Positions 12,086-26,600 of a stretch of 64,000 nucleotides of DNA are shown here, piece after piece. This DNA is from Adenanthera pavonina. Its lineage: Eukaryota > Streptophyta > Magnoliopsida > Fabales > Fabaceae. The notes beneath the pieces were generated by a model. That model was not told where the DNA came from and did no database searches. It saw nothing but the letters and a program-made list of their open reading frames with translations. The stretch lies in NCBI GenBank assembly GCA_026686845.1, contig JAIVEN010000012.1, positions 12,464,501 through 12,528,500 on the forward strand, read 5' to 3'. How positions within the stretch are numbered: position 1 is the stretch's first letter; every line of letters starts with the position of its first letter. Made by a program: the position numbers and the translations under genes.

Positions 12086-13900
12086 TATCCCTAAAGCTCA
12101 ATCCTATAGTAGTGGATCCAACCAAAATTTAGTCGAATATGTTTCTTGTGGTCCCTCAAGAAGTGCCTTTATATATATATATATATATACTTGATGAGGG
12201 TAATCAATGCATTGGATTAACAAAATCCATTTCATTCGATTTCAATTAATGCATTTGGATTTTCTAAAATCATTTTCACTCAAAGTCGAATTCATCTATT
12301 TATGGAAATATTTTAAGTGAGAAATTTTTGAAGACCTGTTATATTGTTAATATTTGCCACAAATCATCATATCATGTTAAATAAATAATTTAGAATTGCT
12401 AGCAAGAAAAAAAATAAACTAAAATTGGTGAATTTAATCACATTAATTTGTCATTATTTTATTATAATTCATATCTATGATTGAACTAGTAAAAGTTTTG
12501 GTTAATAATTTATTCATCAATTGGTGGAATTATAATCAAATCAATACTTATTACCAAACATTTGATTCAACTGGTAAGAGTTGTACACCCTATGTTACAT
12601 TTCTCTTGTTATTTAAGGTTGTTTCATAACTAAGAATGACATATATTGAATTAGATGAGAGGAGGGTATAGTTGAAAATTAAAAAATAATTAATGATGCA
12701 TTGAAAATCTAAAACAACAAAAGAATTAGAACAAAATCAAAACCCTACAATGATAAAAGATATGGAATGGAGGGAGTAATAATTTAATTAATCAAAGGTA
12801 TCAAGTTTAAGTCTTGGGAATATATCATTGTTAAATATTTGGTGGTAGAGTTTTGTCACCCTTTGTAATCTTGCTCGGCTTGATTCAGATTAGTCTAGGC
12901 CCTAATAAATCCTCTAATTAAAGTGAGGCTGGTCCAAGATACCAAATACTTTAGTAGAAAAGGATAAAGAACACTTGATTAATATATATTTTTAGTGTTG
13001 CATATAAGATGGCCAGAAAAAAAAGTATATATAAAAATGCTCAAACATTATAAAAAGTATATATATGGATTATGACAAAAAAGGTTTTAAGTGGAAGTTT
13101 TACAGTTTCGGTAAGAAAAAAATTGTTGACTTATTTTACAATAAATAACCAATTACAATTGAGTTAATAGTAACAGACTAAACACCTCTTTAATTAGCAA
13201 GGTCTTGAGTTCGAACTTTTTTGCTTGAAGAGAACTATATTGGCAGAGCAACCCCTATTTAAATCTCATAATACTCAAATATGAAAAATCTAATTCTAAA
13301 CATATAATTAATTTTAATTAATTAATTAATTATGCAATAAAAGGTCAGGTTCACGATTCCTGCCAAGTTCAATTCTGAACTTATAATTGTTGCATCCAAA
13401 CAAAAAAGAAAAAATATGATGAAGATCACCTTAATCACACCACTTGACTCCAAATTGTATACTATACATCTACATTTTCCTTATTTGAACTACTTTTTTT
13501 TTTAATTTTCAGGTGCATATGGATCATGCGAGGACCTAAGAAAAAGTTATGGCCAAAAAAAAAAAGAGGCCCAAGAAAAAGTGGTCGTATGATACATTAA
13601 CCAAGTGATTTAAAGATTTAAACATTCACACTTCAAACTTTTTTCAAGAAATTCAAAACCAATTATAATCGATTCGATAAATATCTTTTTTAATTTCTAA
13701 TGAGAGATTCAATCAAGTTTTAATGATTCTTTGGCAAGTCAATTTTCTGACCTAACCAAACAAGACACATACTATTTCACCAAATTCTTGATCGAGTCGG
13801 TTAATCTAATCTCATATTAAGAACCGTTTTTAAAACAAGCAAGCTGGATCCGTGTGAACCAACTTACCATGAGTTATATAATTTTATTTTGTTGGCTAGA
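12086..13900. other. AT-rich intergenic sequence with a TA microsatellite
   Basis: An AT dinucleotide run occupies about 12169-12189, and an AATT-rich repeat (TTAATTAATTAATTAA) lies near 13316-13332. A tRNA-like B-box phrase (GTCTTGAGTTCGAACTTT) at about 13201-13218 hints at an old SINE scrap, but I cannot define its ends. No coding sequence recognised. Confidence 0.45.
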
Positions 13901-13920
13901 AAAGAAAACAATTTTATTAA

Positions 13921-14184
13921 TTAGAAAGAAATAGTATATACATAGACCAAGAAAATCAAATAGACCCAATAGCAGCAAAACCTGATCCAAACAAGTAACT
14001 TGGAACCGACACATCCAAGAAATCCAAGAGGCTCAAACAACAAGCACATAGCAACAGTAGAAAAATGACAACCAGAAAACGAGAGAGCAAAAACAAGCCA
14101 CAAACTAGCACTACCAGCAACCACTTCCATATCACTCATGTTCATTTCGAATTTGGAACCGCTCCATATATTCTCTCTATACAC
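13921..14184 (-). other. Orphan hydrophobic ORF, 87 codons
   Basis: This is a minus-strand frame that starts MYRENIWSGSKFEMNMSDME and continues into a strongly hydrophobic second half rich in Leu, Val, Phe and Cys that could form two membrane segments. I recognise no family. No upstream exon, TATA box or downstream poly(A) signal stands out, and hydrophobic frames arise easily antisense to A-rich DNA. It is listed only because it is the longest frame in the area with balanced composition; it may well be chance. Confidence 0.15.
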
Positions 14185-14189
14185 AATCT

Positions 14190-16850
14190 CATTTGTTGAT
14201 TATGATCGAATGCTAAAAAAATAATTTATAAATTGATAATATATTTAATTTAATGGTTTGCATTTATTATTATGAGTAGAATTTTATTAAAAAAAATCAA
14301 TAATGCTTATTTATGGTTATTATTAAAATGAATAATATATTTTGTTTAAAGTAAAAATTAATGATATCTACCATTTATATCAAAATTAGCAGGTAAAATT
14401 ATGTGTGGAGAGAGAGGTACAAAGAGAAGGTACAAAGGGAGAATTCAAATATTCACTGGCCTCAACCCTCCCATATACCAATCTTTGCAAAACATGCAAT
14501 TGGCAATTTCAAATCACACTCTCTCAAGCATTCAAACACAAAGCACTGAACCATCTTCTGAACCCTACCTTACAAACCTCGTCATCAACACCATCACCTC
14601 CGCCTCCCCAAACTACAACAAACTCAAGTAAAAAACTAAACAAGACATACACAAACAAGACACACACAAAACTGGCATGGACCCTCCCTCCCCTGGCAGA
14701 CACTGGGAGGAAGGCGGCGCCATGAAACAAACTTGCACTTGGACGAGAAACCACATTCCTACTACACAGAGAGAAACTTTGAGAAGAGAGGATGAATCTA
14801 CAATGAGTTATAGTCGAATTCCTAATAAAATAAAAGGAAATCAAATTGAGGATTTAATGTGTTTAATCAAAAGTCCAACACATAAATAAAATATCAACAA
14901 TTAGCTAGAAAACTGACAGCACCGCCCAAGTCTTGATTCCTAACTTGAAACTATGCAATCACCGATTCAAAAAATGCTTCAACTTCATATGAAATTCCTA
15001 TTTATGAAGCAAAGTGAAAAGCAAAATAATGAGTATATATATATACTGAGAATCTTCCATAAAAACTTTGTAAGAAATGAAACCAAGTAAAGAGTCACAT
15101 AAATTTACCTTTGTTCTCTGTAGGCATGTCTTGCTGCATTCCTTTCTCTTTTGTAATATTGAATTATATCATTTTCAGCTTTCTCTTCTACGGTATATTC
15201 TTTTGCTCGATCTCTAAAATCTAACTAAGCAAGTTTTATTCATAGACCTGAAGAGAAACATGAAAGAGAAGAACAAATGGTATGTGTATAGAGTATTAGG
15301 TTGCGGGGCAATGAAAAGCTGTTGAAGTTTTAACCTAAATCATTGAACTCAAATAAAATTTCAACATAGACCGTCAAACTTTCACATTTTCATTTCATCA
15401 TACTAAGTTTTGTTTTTATCATAGATAGATGGGCCTCATTGTACTGAACTGTAAGAATAAAGCACATTATTTATTGATTCTGAACAGTACAAATTGTTAT
15501 AGATTTGATATTTTATATTAATAATGATGATGATAATGATACATGAGTTAAATAGGTAAGCATATCTAATTGATCAAATTAATTAGTACAATAATTATAC
15601 TGCAATAAACTCTTATACATAGCGTGCCAATGTAAACTACAAAAGATGGGAACTGAAATGACCATCTGTCCATCTTTATGGGCTGTAATAACTCTCAAAT
15701 AAAAAAAAGATTAAACTAAATGAAAATTCATGGGCTTGGACACTGAATGATATTGACCATTTAGCTTTCTCCCCCTCTTTTCACATGCAAATTTTTTCAA
15801 TAGATTTTCATGTATGGTATTATTTGATTTGGATTTTCATATATGAGGTCATTTCTTCTCTTTTTATACACCCAGGTTTCTCTCATTTTCTTTCTAAAAT
15901 GACATTATTCCATTTGCATTGTACATAAGAGAAACCAGAGTCTTGGGATTTATAACCACACCGCCCTTGTTTTGTTATTAACTTTTATTATTAATCCATT
16001 AAAGGAGATTTTATTGATGTGAAAATTTGTTTCGATTATTAGTTTTTTTTCTTAACATTCTCAGAGAATAAGATATTTAAATTTATTATTTTGCACATAT
16101 ATTCATATTTATTATTGATGAGTCACAAATAAATACAAAAACAAAAATAAACTTTTTCTTGGACAATACTGAATACTACCATATATTGAACAAAATAAAA
16201 AAAAACTTAAACTAAAGTAAAAAAAAATAAAATCAGAATCAAATTAAATCAAGAAACATAAGTGAAACTAAAAAGTTAATCTAGCAAATTCAGCTCGACC
16301 CGCCCATTTCAGGTTTTTGTTTTTTTTTTTCATTTTTGCCAAAGCCCACTTCAGGCTGGGTTACACAAGGTTATAGTGAAAAAAATTAAAATTCAAGCAG
16401 ATAGATTAATCAAGGAATCAAAATTATGACTTAACCTCTCACAGATGATATTTTCTTTTACATAAAACACAATAATTTTTGGATTTTTGTTGTAATACCT
16501 GTTTGGTTTAACTGACATAATTCATTATGATTCTAAAGATCAATTATAGAAAAATAATAATATATTATTTTTATTTAAAAATAATTGATTGTGAGAGTGA
16601 TTATGCTATATGAATGCGAACAGTAAATGTTTAAAAGATCAACAACATGAAAATTGGGACAACGAGTCCGGATCCTCCGTGGGCTGGTTTCTGCGCATCC
16701 TTGCGCAGAGTGACATCCCAGCTGTCCATAATATCTAACGTCATGTGCAGAGCCAAGTCGTTGGCCCGTAAAAAAAGTACAGCGCCAAGTCACCCCCCTT
16801 AGTTCTGCATCTCGTCCGTCCGTAAGAAGGACGATCCTGGTCGTTCGTTG
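14190..16850. other. Intergenic, no supported gene
   Basis: Mostly AT-rich. The stretch 14401-14890 is less AT-rich and open in several overlapping frames on both strands, but none shows a domain. The rest, to about 16570, holds only short A or T runs. From about 16650 the GC content rises, as expected near a gene's 5' end. Confidence 0.4.
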
Positions 16851-16854
16851 TTGG

Positions 16855-17518
16855 ATGGGACTAAACACTTTTCCTCAACGTCTTCTCGACATTTCCAGTT
16901 CCGCCGAGATTGGTGCCACCGATCCCTCGCCGTTGGCCGTCTTCTAGGGAGAGCTTCGAGGAGATCAGGTCCACTATTTGTCTTTCTTCCTTTCTCTTCT
17001 TCGTTCATCTTCCTGTATCTTGTTCCTCTTCGTCTCCTCCCTTTCTGTGTAAACTTTGAATCGGTTAATTCGGATAATTTTAGAGAGAGAAACAAGATTG
17101 AGTTTATTGTTGATTGGAGGAAACTTACATTTTGTATTTTGCAATATTGATTTTAAATGTCTCATTTTTATCTTACCTTGCCTGTGGATACCTTTCCCGC
17201 CAATATAAGACTTCAGAAACAACAGAACGTGGTGCGAACAGGTGAAGAAGCAGGTGTTCGTTCTGATGGGTTCAATGCACTAGAGAAACGTAGGACTGAG
17301 ATTGATGGACTGAGATTGCAGTATCAGTAGATGTGACGTGGCGCACTGTGGGACGCTGATGCCATGAACGGCTGAGATGTTGTGCTGAAAGGGATGAAAA
17401 AGGAAGAGCAATACTGGAGGAAATCGTTGATCAACTCACCCAGATCTCAGCGCAACTTAACTCCATATTCCCTCGCAAGATCTCAGTGCTGGCAATTGCT
17501 CCATTAATATGTTTTTGA
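16855..17518 (+). pseudogene. Relic of a coiled-coil protein gene upstream of VPS52
   Basis: A frame at 17222-17330 reads GVRSDGFNALEKRRTEIDGL and stops at TAG. After stops and a one-base frame change, 17369-17518 reads AERDEKGRAILEEIVDQLTQ and then ISAQLNSIFPRK before a stop. Between them, RGALWDADAMN is readable. The heptad-like charged pattern is that of a long coiled coil broken by small indels and stops. A short frame at 16855-16947 (starts MGLNTFPQRLLDISSSAEIG) may be its first exon, because it is followed by a donor-like CAG/GTCCAC. I cannot name the family. The alternative is that all of this is 5' UTR or intron of VPS52. Confidence 0.45.
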
Positions 17519-17627
17519 TGACGCCGTCGATTGCTCTGTGCTCCTTCTATTAAGAAATTTATCCTCTTTCTTTTTCTGAGATTTTTAATATTTCTACTTG
17601 GTTCTGCAACTGAGCTGCTCGAACAAG

Positions 17628-20600
17628 ATGCCTGAGATTGTCGAAAGCACAGTGGTATTAACTACTAACCCATCTACTTTTTTCCCCCTTGTTTTGTAAC
17701 TTTTCATTTTCTAATGTTCTGCATTTTTTTCTTGATTCCTAGAGAATTATCAATAACTTACTAGATCATGCGTTAGTATGTTTCTTTTTTTCCTTTTATT
17801 TATTTGTGAGTGATTTACTGGTATGCAGAGCCCTTCTTTTGGTGAAAGTAATGATGCACAGAAGAATGGATTTGACTTGGGAGCATTTGTCGGAGACTTA
17901 ACTGTCGAAGAGGATCTAAGCGGGTATTCTAATATGGCTCTTTCAAATTTGACAGATTACTTTGTCGTCCTCCTCAGATAAAATCTTTTTTTTTTTTTTT
18001 AATGGTGATGTTGTCAAATTTCATCTTGATTTATGTGAAAGTTAAATTAAAAATTTTTTAATGCAGTGATGATATTTCATTGGAAGGACTGCAACAGGAA
18101 CTGGAAGAATGCAAAAATGATGAAGTAATCCTATGATCATTGTTTTGGAAGATCTGGTATTTTAGATGATTGTGAAATGCATCGAATGGGGGCAGGAGTG
18201 CTTCCCTTGCATAGTTATTCATAGACAATAACATACTCTCTGCATTCTACTTCTATTAACAATAAAATTTTTTGTCTTATGTTCATACTTGTTCTCAGTG
18301 AGGGTCTATTATGGAGAAACTACATTATTGCACGTGCTGTTATGATGACATTTTTCCCTCATTAGGCATTTAAATTTGATCAATGGCACAAGTAGCATTT
18401 AAATTTTTCCCTCTTTAGGCATGCCTGATGGAAGCACATTCTTGAGTGCTTATACATGGGGCTATTGCAGGAACTAGACTGATGTTTAGTCCAGTGTTGT
18501 CAAAGGCAAGTGCCTTAGCGCCTAAGGCGTAGAGGTGAGGCGCAAAACAGACCTATCGCCTCGCACGTGAAAGGCATGCACCTTGCACGTGAAAGGTGTG
18601 CGCCTTTTCACGCCTGGAAGAACGAAGAAGCATGCCTTTTGCATGCTATGGCTTTGCTATGCTTTATTTTTATTATCATGGAGTTTGCTTATTGTGCCAT
18701 CACATTGCCATTGCCTTTTTCCCGTACTTGTAGGTTTTGTTTCTTTCATCGACTTAAGGATTAAGATATTATTTTAATAAGAATTAAGATTCAAGATGGT
18801 TTAATGTAAAAAATTTTAATGCAAGACAGAAAAGTTTTATATTTAAGAAATTATGTAGGTTAATGATAGGAAAGTTTATATTATACTCTACATATGATGT
18901 TTTTTCATTGTTGCACCTTGCTTTGCTCGAGCGCGTCTTTCTGGCACCTCTCACCCCAGGTGTTTTATAGGCCTTGTGCCTCAAGTGCGCCTTTTGCCTT
19001 TAAGTACCTTGGTTTAGTTTGTTAACCAATGAAGCATGAACATAGGGACTCATGGATTGAACTTCCAAAACATAGAACATGACATGCCATATATATATAT
19101 ATATATTTTGGCATATTATGTGCCCATAAGTTTGCAGTTTTATGAACTATGCTAATTTCTTTGGGTCCATGGTTACAATACACATCCTTTAAAATTTTTC
19201 CCATTTTCCCCTTACCTTTCAAGTAGGCTTCCAATTCTCTTCTGCAACTACATTAATGTATAGACAATTATTAACTCTGTTTCTCTTGCTTAGGTAGTCG
19301 CAAACATATTATCTAAAGGCACAAAAATGAGGGATTATACCAAAAGTGTTGAGAGCAATTTGCGTAAAGTTGAATTGGATTCAATTCAGGTTTGCTGTTG
19401 ATTTTGTGAAATGTGTCAATAGTTATTCATTTGTCGTGGAGGTATTGATATTAGAAAGTAGACATGGCATTATGGATATAACATCTCATTCCTCCATGAA
19501 GAAAAAATAATGTGACTTCTATTATTTCTTAGGATTTGCTATTTTTTATGATTTTGAGGTGACCAAGTATTTATTTTAATTGTATGATAGATTGATGTTT
19601 GTGGTGCAAGAAAAGATTGGTCCTTTATATTATTTATATGACACTAAATGAAGTAAAGAAATCTATAGCACCCTGGTCGGTAGACACAGGGGAATGAGAT
19701 TATTCCCTTGTACAAAAATTGAAATGTGCAATATCTGTGATACTCTTATTAAGTAACAATAGCTCTTTTTTAATTACTTCTTCAATCTGATGGCACAGGG
19801 AACAGGTCACATTTACCAAAACACTTTTTCTCATTACATTCTGCATACTAAACTTCAGTTTCTTTCATTCCGTACTTCTTTATTATGTCATTTATTGCTT
19901 AGTAATATAATGTTTTATTCTGTGATTACGAACAATACACTAATCATTAGTTTTCCCCATTGCTCCAAGGACTGCAGGATTATATTAGAGAAAGTGATAA
20001 TCTAGTCTCCCTTCATGATCAAATTCGTGATTGTGATAGTATCTTGTCACAAATGGAAACCCTGCTCAGTGGATTCCAGGTATGTTGACACTTTGAGTAA
20101 TCTTGATATACTAGCATTTATCTTCATGAAGACAGCAGACAATATTTTCAGTGCTCTCTATTTTTATGTATTTCGTAGAATTCTCCATTTTAGCATGTAC
20201 AGTTAGGAAGTAGTTTTTCTCCCATAAAGTTAGTCAAATTGTTGCAGTGGGGTCATCTTTTTATTCTTTCTTCCATATCTTTGCCATATGAGATAGTTAC
20301 TACATGAAAGTTTTTGACTCCCATAATTTTTTTACGCATAGGCTTTTATGTTGGAGATTATTAATAGTAGTGAATAAAAAAGAAGTCAAAATCATAGCTG
20401 GAGTTGTCTGCTGCTGTTATTTGTAGCTTAACTTTCATGAGCGTGCATTTATTCATGAAAAATTTGAAGGACTGCTTTGAATTTGAAATGGAATTTCTTT
20501 GTGGATATTGAATATTTAATTATTAGCTCTATCATAAAATTTCTTTTCCAGGCTGAAATTGGTTCTATTAGTTCAGACATAAAAATTCTCCAGGAGAAGT

Positions 20601-23600
20601 CTATGGATATGGGTTTGAGGCTTAAGAATCGTAAGGTATGAACATTGTATTTACACAAAAATGTTAAACATGTTGGTAATGGCAACACCCCTTGCTAATA
20701 CCATAAAAGCTGAATGGCTAAGATTATGTATTTATACTGTCATTTTGATCTGGAAACAATAAGCATAATTCTGATTCCGATTTGACAATTGAATCCATCC
20801 CTCATAAGAACCTGTCAGCACCTCTCCTAACTTGTGTAATATGTTGTATGATTGTTTATTTTTCTTGCAACAGGTTGCTGAATCCAAATTAGCTGAGTTT
20901 GTGGAAGACATAATAGTCCCTCCGAGGATGGTGGATATAATTGTTGATGGAGAGGTTATATTCCCTTGATTTACTGTGTTCCAGTAATATTGAATTTATT
21001 GATTTTGTTTGTGCAACAAGGATATAATAATTTCCTGTAGCACTCTTCTTGATTTAATCTCAACATTTATTTCAGTTTTCCAGGCTTTAAAGACACAGTT
21101 TTGATTGAGGATCTCTCTTAGTTAAATCACAGAGATAGAAATATGCGCCATATGTTGAAGCATATGGTCTCTGAATGAATGCATATGTGCATGATAAACA
21201 TCCGTGAATTCTTGTTGCTGCAACTGCTTCTTATTATGTTGTCATTCAAGTGATCAAGTTCGAGGCCTTATGGAATGAGCATATAAAAGGCTCAAAACCT
21301 TTACTTGTTTTTATCATTTCAGTGATCTTTCTGTTTGAAACTTGTAACTTTGTTCAATTTAACAGTTGACATATCTGGATGTAATTAAGTATGGCCATAT
21401 TTAAGATATATGGAACAATTCCATTCATTTGGGTATGGGACTTAGATTGACAATTTATTGCAACTTTTGGATAAGATGTCTCTTCTGTTTCTTCTTTGGC
21501 ATTCTAGTCTAGATCTTTGGCAAATTTGTTTTGATCATTGCATTTAAGTCCATGTTATGAATTTCATTTGCATAACCTGTACTTGATGTGCACATTGCTC
21601 AGTATACCCTTGTAGTTAGCTTTCTTCTTCTTCTCTTTGGAATTCAGGTCAATGAGGAATATATGCGAACTCTTGAGGTTTTGAGTAAGAAACTGAAGTT
21701 TATAGAAGTGGACCCAACGGTTAAGGCTTCAAAAGCTCTAAAAGATGTTCAACCTGAGCTTGAGAAACTCCGGCAGAAAGCAGTTTCAAAGGTTATATGC
21801 ACCTATCAGTGTTCATATTACCTTTTTTCTCCTTATGTTAGTATCTTGCATATTTTTATTTTTCACCACATGGAAGGCTATCCTTGTATTAATGGTTAAC
21901 TTCTCCATATGATTAATTTTTCACAGGTGTTTGACTTCATTGTTCAGAAACTCTATGCGCTAAGAAAACCCAAAACGAATATCCAAATTCTTCAACAGAG
22001 TGTCCTTTTAAAGTACAAGTGAGTTTTTTCTAGATACTTTATTTTTCATCCTAATAATTGTTAACTTTAAAATTTATTTGGTCACTAGATATTTCTTTTG
22101 CTTCAAAATCTGGTTATGATCTATTGTCTTTTATTTGGATGAAATGCAAATCATTATTAGTATGGACTTTTGTTTGAATGATTCTCCTTTAGGGCTAAGA
22201 AGCTGGTCTTGCTTCGTAACAAATTCGTTCTCAAAATTGTTTCCAAACTAGAAGTGTGTTTTGTGTGTTGCACAGAGTATGAGGTGAGCCGCATTGTTCG
22301 TGGCTAAAGAATAGTGCGGCTTGATATAACTTTCATTATATATATTGATTTTAATGGATCAGCTCAACAAGCTCATATTTATTATCTCAAATAATGGCTA
22401 AATATGTTTGCATGTTTAGTTTTCTTCTTCGAATGCATCTCTCTTGACCAATAGTTGGTATTTCAATTTTGTTATCAAATGTGTTCATCCTTAAGTTTCT
22501 TACTGGATATTGTTTAGGATTTAACAATGAATTGCGATATGTTAAAAATGGAGCTAATATAGTATCCAATACATATTTAACACTTGAATAAGACAAATAA
22601 TAGCACTTCAAATTGCATTTTGATGCTATATATGTTGTGTTCCAGTGTTCATATCACGTATCATATGCTGTGTCTTGTATCAGTATCATTGCTTTGTAGG
22701 GCTTAAACTTGTTTCAGTTTCATTTACCTGTGTTTGGAAGCATACGGGAAGATAAATCATCCGATACTGTGCTTACAAAAAGTAATTATTCATTTTGTAG
22801 AATTTAATTACTGAATATTCTCAAGGTTTTCTTTTTTGGTTTATTATTCTGCTTGCTATCAGATTCACATATTTCTATTATAGCCAGCCAAGAAGAGAAT
22901 GATGTGAAATGTAGTCAATCTTTCTTTTTTAACTTGGTTGCCTCTGATTGTGGAAGTAATTGTGGTTATTTTGTTAACTATGGGTTCTTTGTAAGCCTAA
23001 CAATTGGGAGTATGTAAGTGTAGGTATATTGTTTCCTTCCTCAAGGAACATGGCAAGGAGGTATACAATGAAGTTCGTGCAGCATACATCGATACCATGA
23101 ACAAGGTAATTGTTGTAATCAGAATATTGAATGAACATTTTCCTTGACCAAAATGTTGTCAAACATTTTGAAATTTTATGGGTAGAGAAGGTTTAGTTGC
23201 TCAAGATGCAATTATCTTTGGTTTTATTTGTACCTAGAAGCGACTTTTGTAATGAACTTTACATCATCTTTCTGACCAATGTGTGTTCATATTAGGTCTT
23301 ATTTAATTTGGTTTACTATTATAACCTGAGTGCCAAAAATACAATTTTTTTAATGGAGTTTGAAGTTAGTCATTGCATCATTTGAGACTGAAAGGAGCTT
23401 GGCTTCAGCCTGACACAGATCCTGTCTGGTAGTTGTCAGTTTGGATCCATGCTGATCAATTATTTTATTCCTAATCTTAATTTGGAATGATCAATTTTCA
23501 CAAAGACGAAAGATTTCATGTAAGCTAAATATTCTGGATGGTGATCCATGTTACAGCTGTCAAATTTATATGCAACTAATGATAGTTTCATGAAGCACAA

Positions 23601-26600
23601 GGTTTGTGGTCCATGTTACTATTCTTGATATTTTGTTTGCATGTGGCTAGAAAAATTTTATATTCAATTAATAAATTTTATGGCTAGAGTAATTTTATGA
23701 AGCACTTAATTCTGCTGGATGCTTGCAGGTTCTTAGTGCACATTTCCGAGCTTACATACAAGCTCTAGAGAAACTACAGTTGGATATCGCAACATCCAAT
23801 GATTTAATTGGTGTGGAGACAAGAAGCACTGGTCTTTTTACGAGAGCTTGGGAGCCATTGAAGAACCGGTCTGCAGTTTTTGCTCTTGGGGACAGGATCA
23901 ATATATTAAAGGTACTATGGAAGTATGAAGTTTTATTTTATTTTGGTTCTTTTGTAAATATATTAGCTGGTTTGAAGGCCAGAGAATAATTCTAAACCTC
24001 GATTCTGAATTCCAAATTGTGTGCCAAGCATTACATATTAGAGGCCTATACAGAGTTTTTTTTTTTTTTTTTGATAGGGGACAATTACAAACCACATACA
24101 CACTCATACCTACATCCTTCCCCCATAGGGAAGGAACTCACAAGCCACCACGCCCACTTGGGGCTCGAATCCCCAACCTCCCATTTAAGGGAGACATTTG
24201 GTGTCATTGTGGCACAAGGCCACTGGCAGAGGCCTGTACAGAGTTGGTTACTCTATCATCCGCACACCAGTATGGGGAGGACACACAGCCACACACAGAG
24301 CACTACCCAAAAGTAAAAGCAATACTAATTATGATACGACCCCTTATGCCAACCTAAAACATACAAGGTAACAAAAACAACAAACCACACATAAAACACT
24401 GAAAACATAAATGACACATAACATTAGCTCTTAAGGGAATTTCTGTATATTCCACTTAGATCTAGGGATATATTTGTAAAATTATTTTACCTCTTGCCTA
24501 TAAATAGAGGCCTCCCATCATTTGTAAAGAATCAGAGCATTCATGCTAGAGTTTTTTTTCTCTGGCTTTATTTTCTGATCATACAATCGGTACAAGTTAG
24601 TTCAGAAAGGAGGAGTAATGTTGCAGATGATTCTCTTTCTTAATGCTTGCTGAATTTGCCAACAAACCTTTGTGTTTTTTATTGATATTTTATTATTATT
24701 GGTGTCAATAGTTTTCCTCAAGCAGTCAAGGTCACATAAAAATAAGGTTAACCATTGTGTGAAGAGAAAGAAGCATGTGTTAGGGAAGGATTATGTTTCA
24801 AGCTCTAGGTGTCTGTTTTTATTAAGTGATTTATAAAATTTACCTTGTTTTTGTGAGATGGAACAAAGTTATATTAGAAAGCATTTACTTTACTCCTGTG
24901 CAACAAATAAATTTTTTCTGCTTTGGTATGATTAATAGGTGCTAACAAGTTTATAGATGATTCTTATCTTTACAAATTTTCAGACTTTCAGATAACTATT
25001 TAGAATTGACAGTCTGTTAATTGTTGCGTTGCTGCCAGCAAATTGATGAACCTGCATTGATTCCTCATATAGCTGAAGCCAGCTCCACCAAATATCCATA
25101 TGAGGTCTTGTTCAGGAGCCTGCAGAAGCTGCTTATGGATACTGCTACTTCTGAGTACTTTGCAGTTTTCTGTGCCTTTTAATTGTCATATAAAATTTTC
25201 ATCAATTAAAAAAAAAATATTGTTATATAAAATGATAATGCACATAAAATCTTTAGTGATATGCTTGTTGACATTATGTTCTTTTATCTGCAGATATCAT
25301 TTCTGTGATGTTTTCTTTGTGGAGGAATCTATTTTTTATGAAATCTTTTCAGGTATTACTGATGAAGTTTCTCATTTTTTATATGTTTCCTACTCAACAT
25401 TCAAACATTGTAAACTGAAGAAGTGCTTGCTTATTGATGTATGGAATGAACTTTCTTGTTCACTGTTATATTTATTAAAGTTATTTAATAACTCTGCGTA
25501 AGCATAATTGGCACTTAGGAGCCAGAAGATCATGGCAGTTATAGAACAATAGGAAAATCTAATAACTTAGTATTTTCTCTTTGATATTTTCAGGTCCTTT
25601 TGGTGTCATTGATGAGCACTTCAGTTTAATACTTCAAAATTGCTATGATGCTATAGGCCTGATGCTTATGATATGCATAATACACCAACATCAGGTAACA
25701 ATCACTATGATTTTGATCATTGGGTGAGAAGGATTAGATATCCTTCTAGAAAACAAATAAAACGAAAGAAAAATACTGTATTAAGATTATCTGGCCAGAG
25801 CCTTCATCAAAGTAGCCTCTGAGGGGTTAGCACCGTTGTCCATTGGCAGATCAGAATATTGATGCAAATTAGACAACCCTAGCCTAAAGTAGGTTGAAGC
25901 TTAATCTTAAACATTTTCTGAGGATCTGAATCTTTAACTTCCTGAATGGGGTTTCCTAAGACAATTGGCTGAAGAGTCTGGATATCCAGGCATTTTCTTC
26001 TGTGCCCCCCCTGTATAAGGTGGGACCCACATAATAAACCAACCTTCATCCTCCATTGTATATTCAGGGGGGCACTTAAGAAATGCTTTATATTGTGAAT
26101 GCCAATTGCTCTGTTAGGGATATTTACCTGACACAAATTTATTGCATACAATGCAGTCTAAGGTGCTACTCTAAAATTATTGCTTAGTAAATACCAAGAA
26201 CTCTAAAATGCTTAAGACGAAATGTTCTGAAAAATTGTATGCCCAAGTGAAGAAAGATGCTAAAATAGGGAAAATGCTAAAAGTACGCTATATAAACAAA
26301 CAAAAAATTGTAAATTCATCACATTTGACAGATAAATTAACTAATCAAATATAATAATCATCAAGTCATAAGTCATGATGATCACCATATGCACTACTAA
26401 TATCATTATCTTATCTCATTATTTTAACTAATCAAACATAAATTTTGGGTTTTATAGTTTCTTTATCCTATGACTACAACAACAACAACAACAACAACAT
26501 TAGACTTATCCCACTAATGGGGGGTCGGCTACATAAATTATATAATGTCATTGAACTTTATCAAATGTCATCTCTTTAGACAAATCATTTCTCAAGAAGT

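Noticed and set aside
13201..13218. tRNA gene B-box-like phrase
   Set aside because: No matching A box or cloverleaf around it; at most an old SINE scrap.
14401..14844. Three overlapping ORFs on both strands
   Set aside because: Open frames on both strands with biased composition and no domain, splice context or conservation that I can recognise.
16575..17222. Several ORFs on both strands around the GC-rich VPS52 upstream region
   Set aside because: Mutually overlapping, arginine- or serine-rich low-complexity translations typical of a GC-rich 5' UTR; none has a domain.
22195..22285. Exon-like stretch in VPS52 intron 9 (TTTAG then an open frame KKLVLLRNKFVLKIVSKLEV, then a GTGAGC donor)
   Set aside because: Including it would insert residues unknown in the VPS52 family between LLKYK and YIVSF, where the flanking exons already join perfectly in phase. 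No homology recognised.
24017..24357. Two ORFs of about 100 codons
   Set aside because: They run through the SINE and its poly(T) tract; the translation is that of a repeat.
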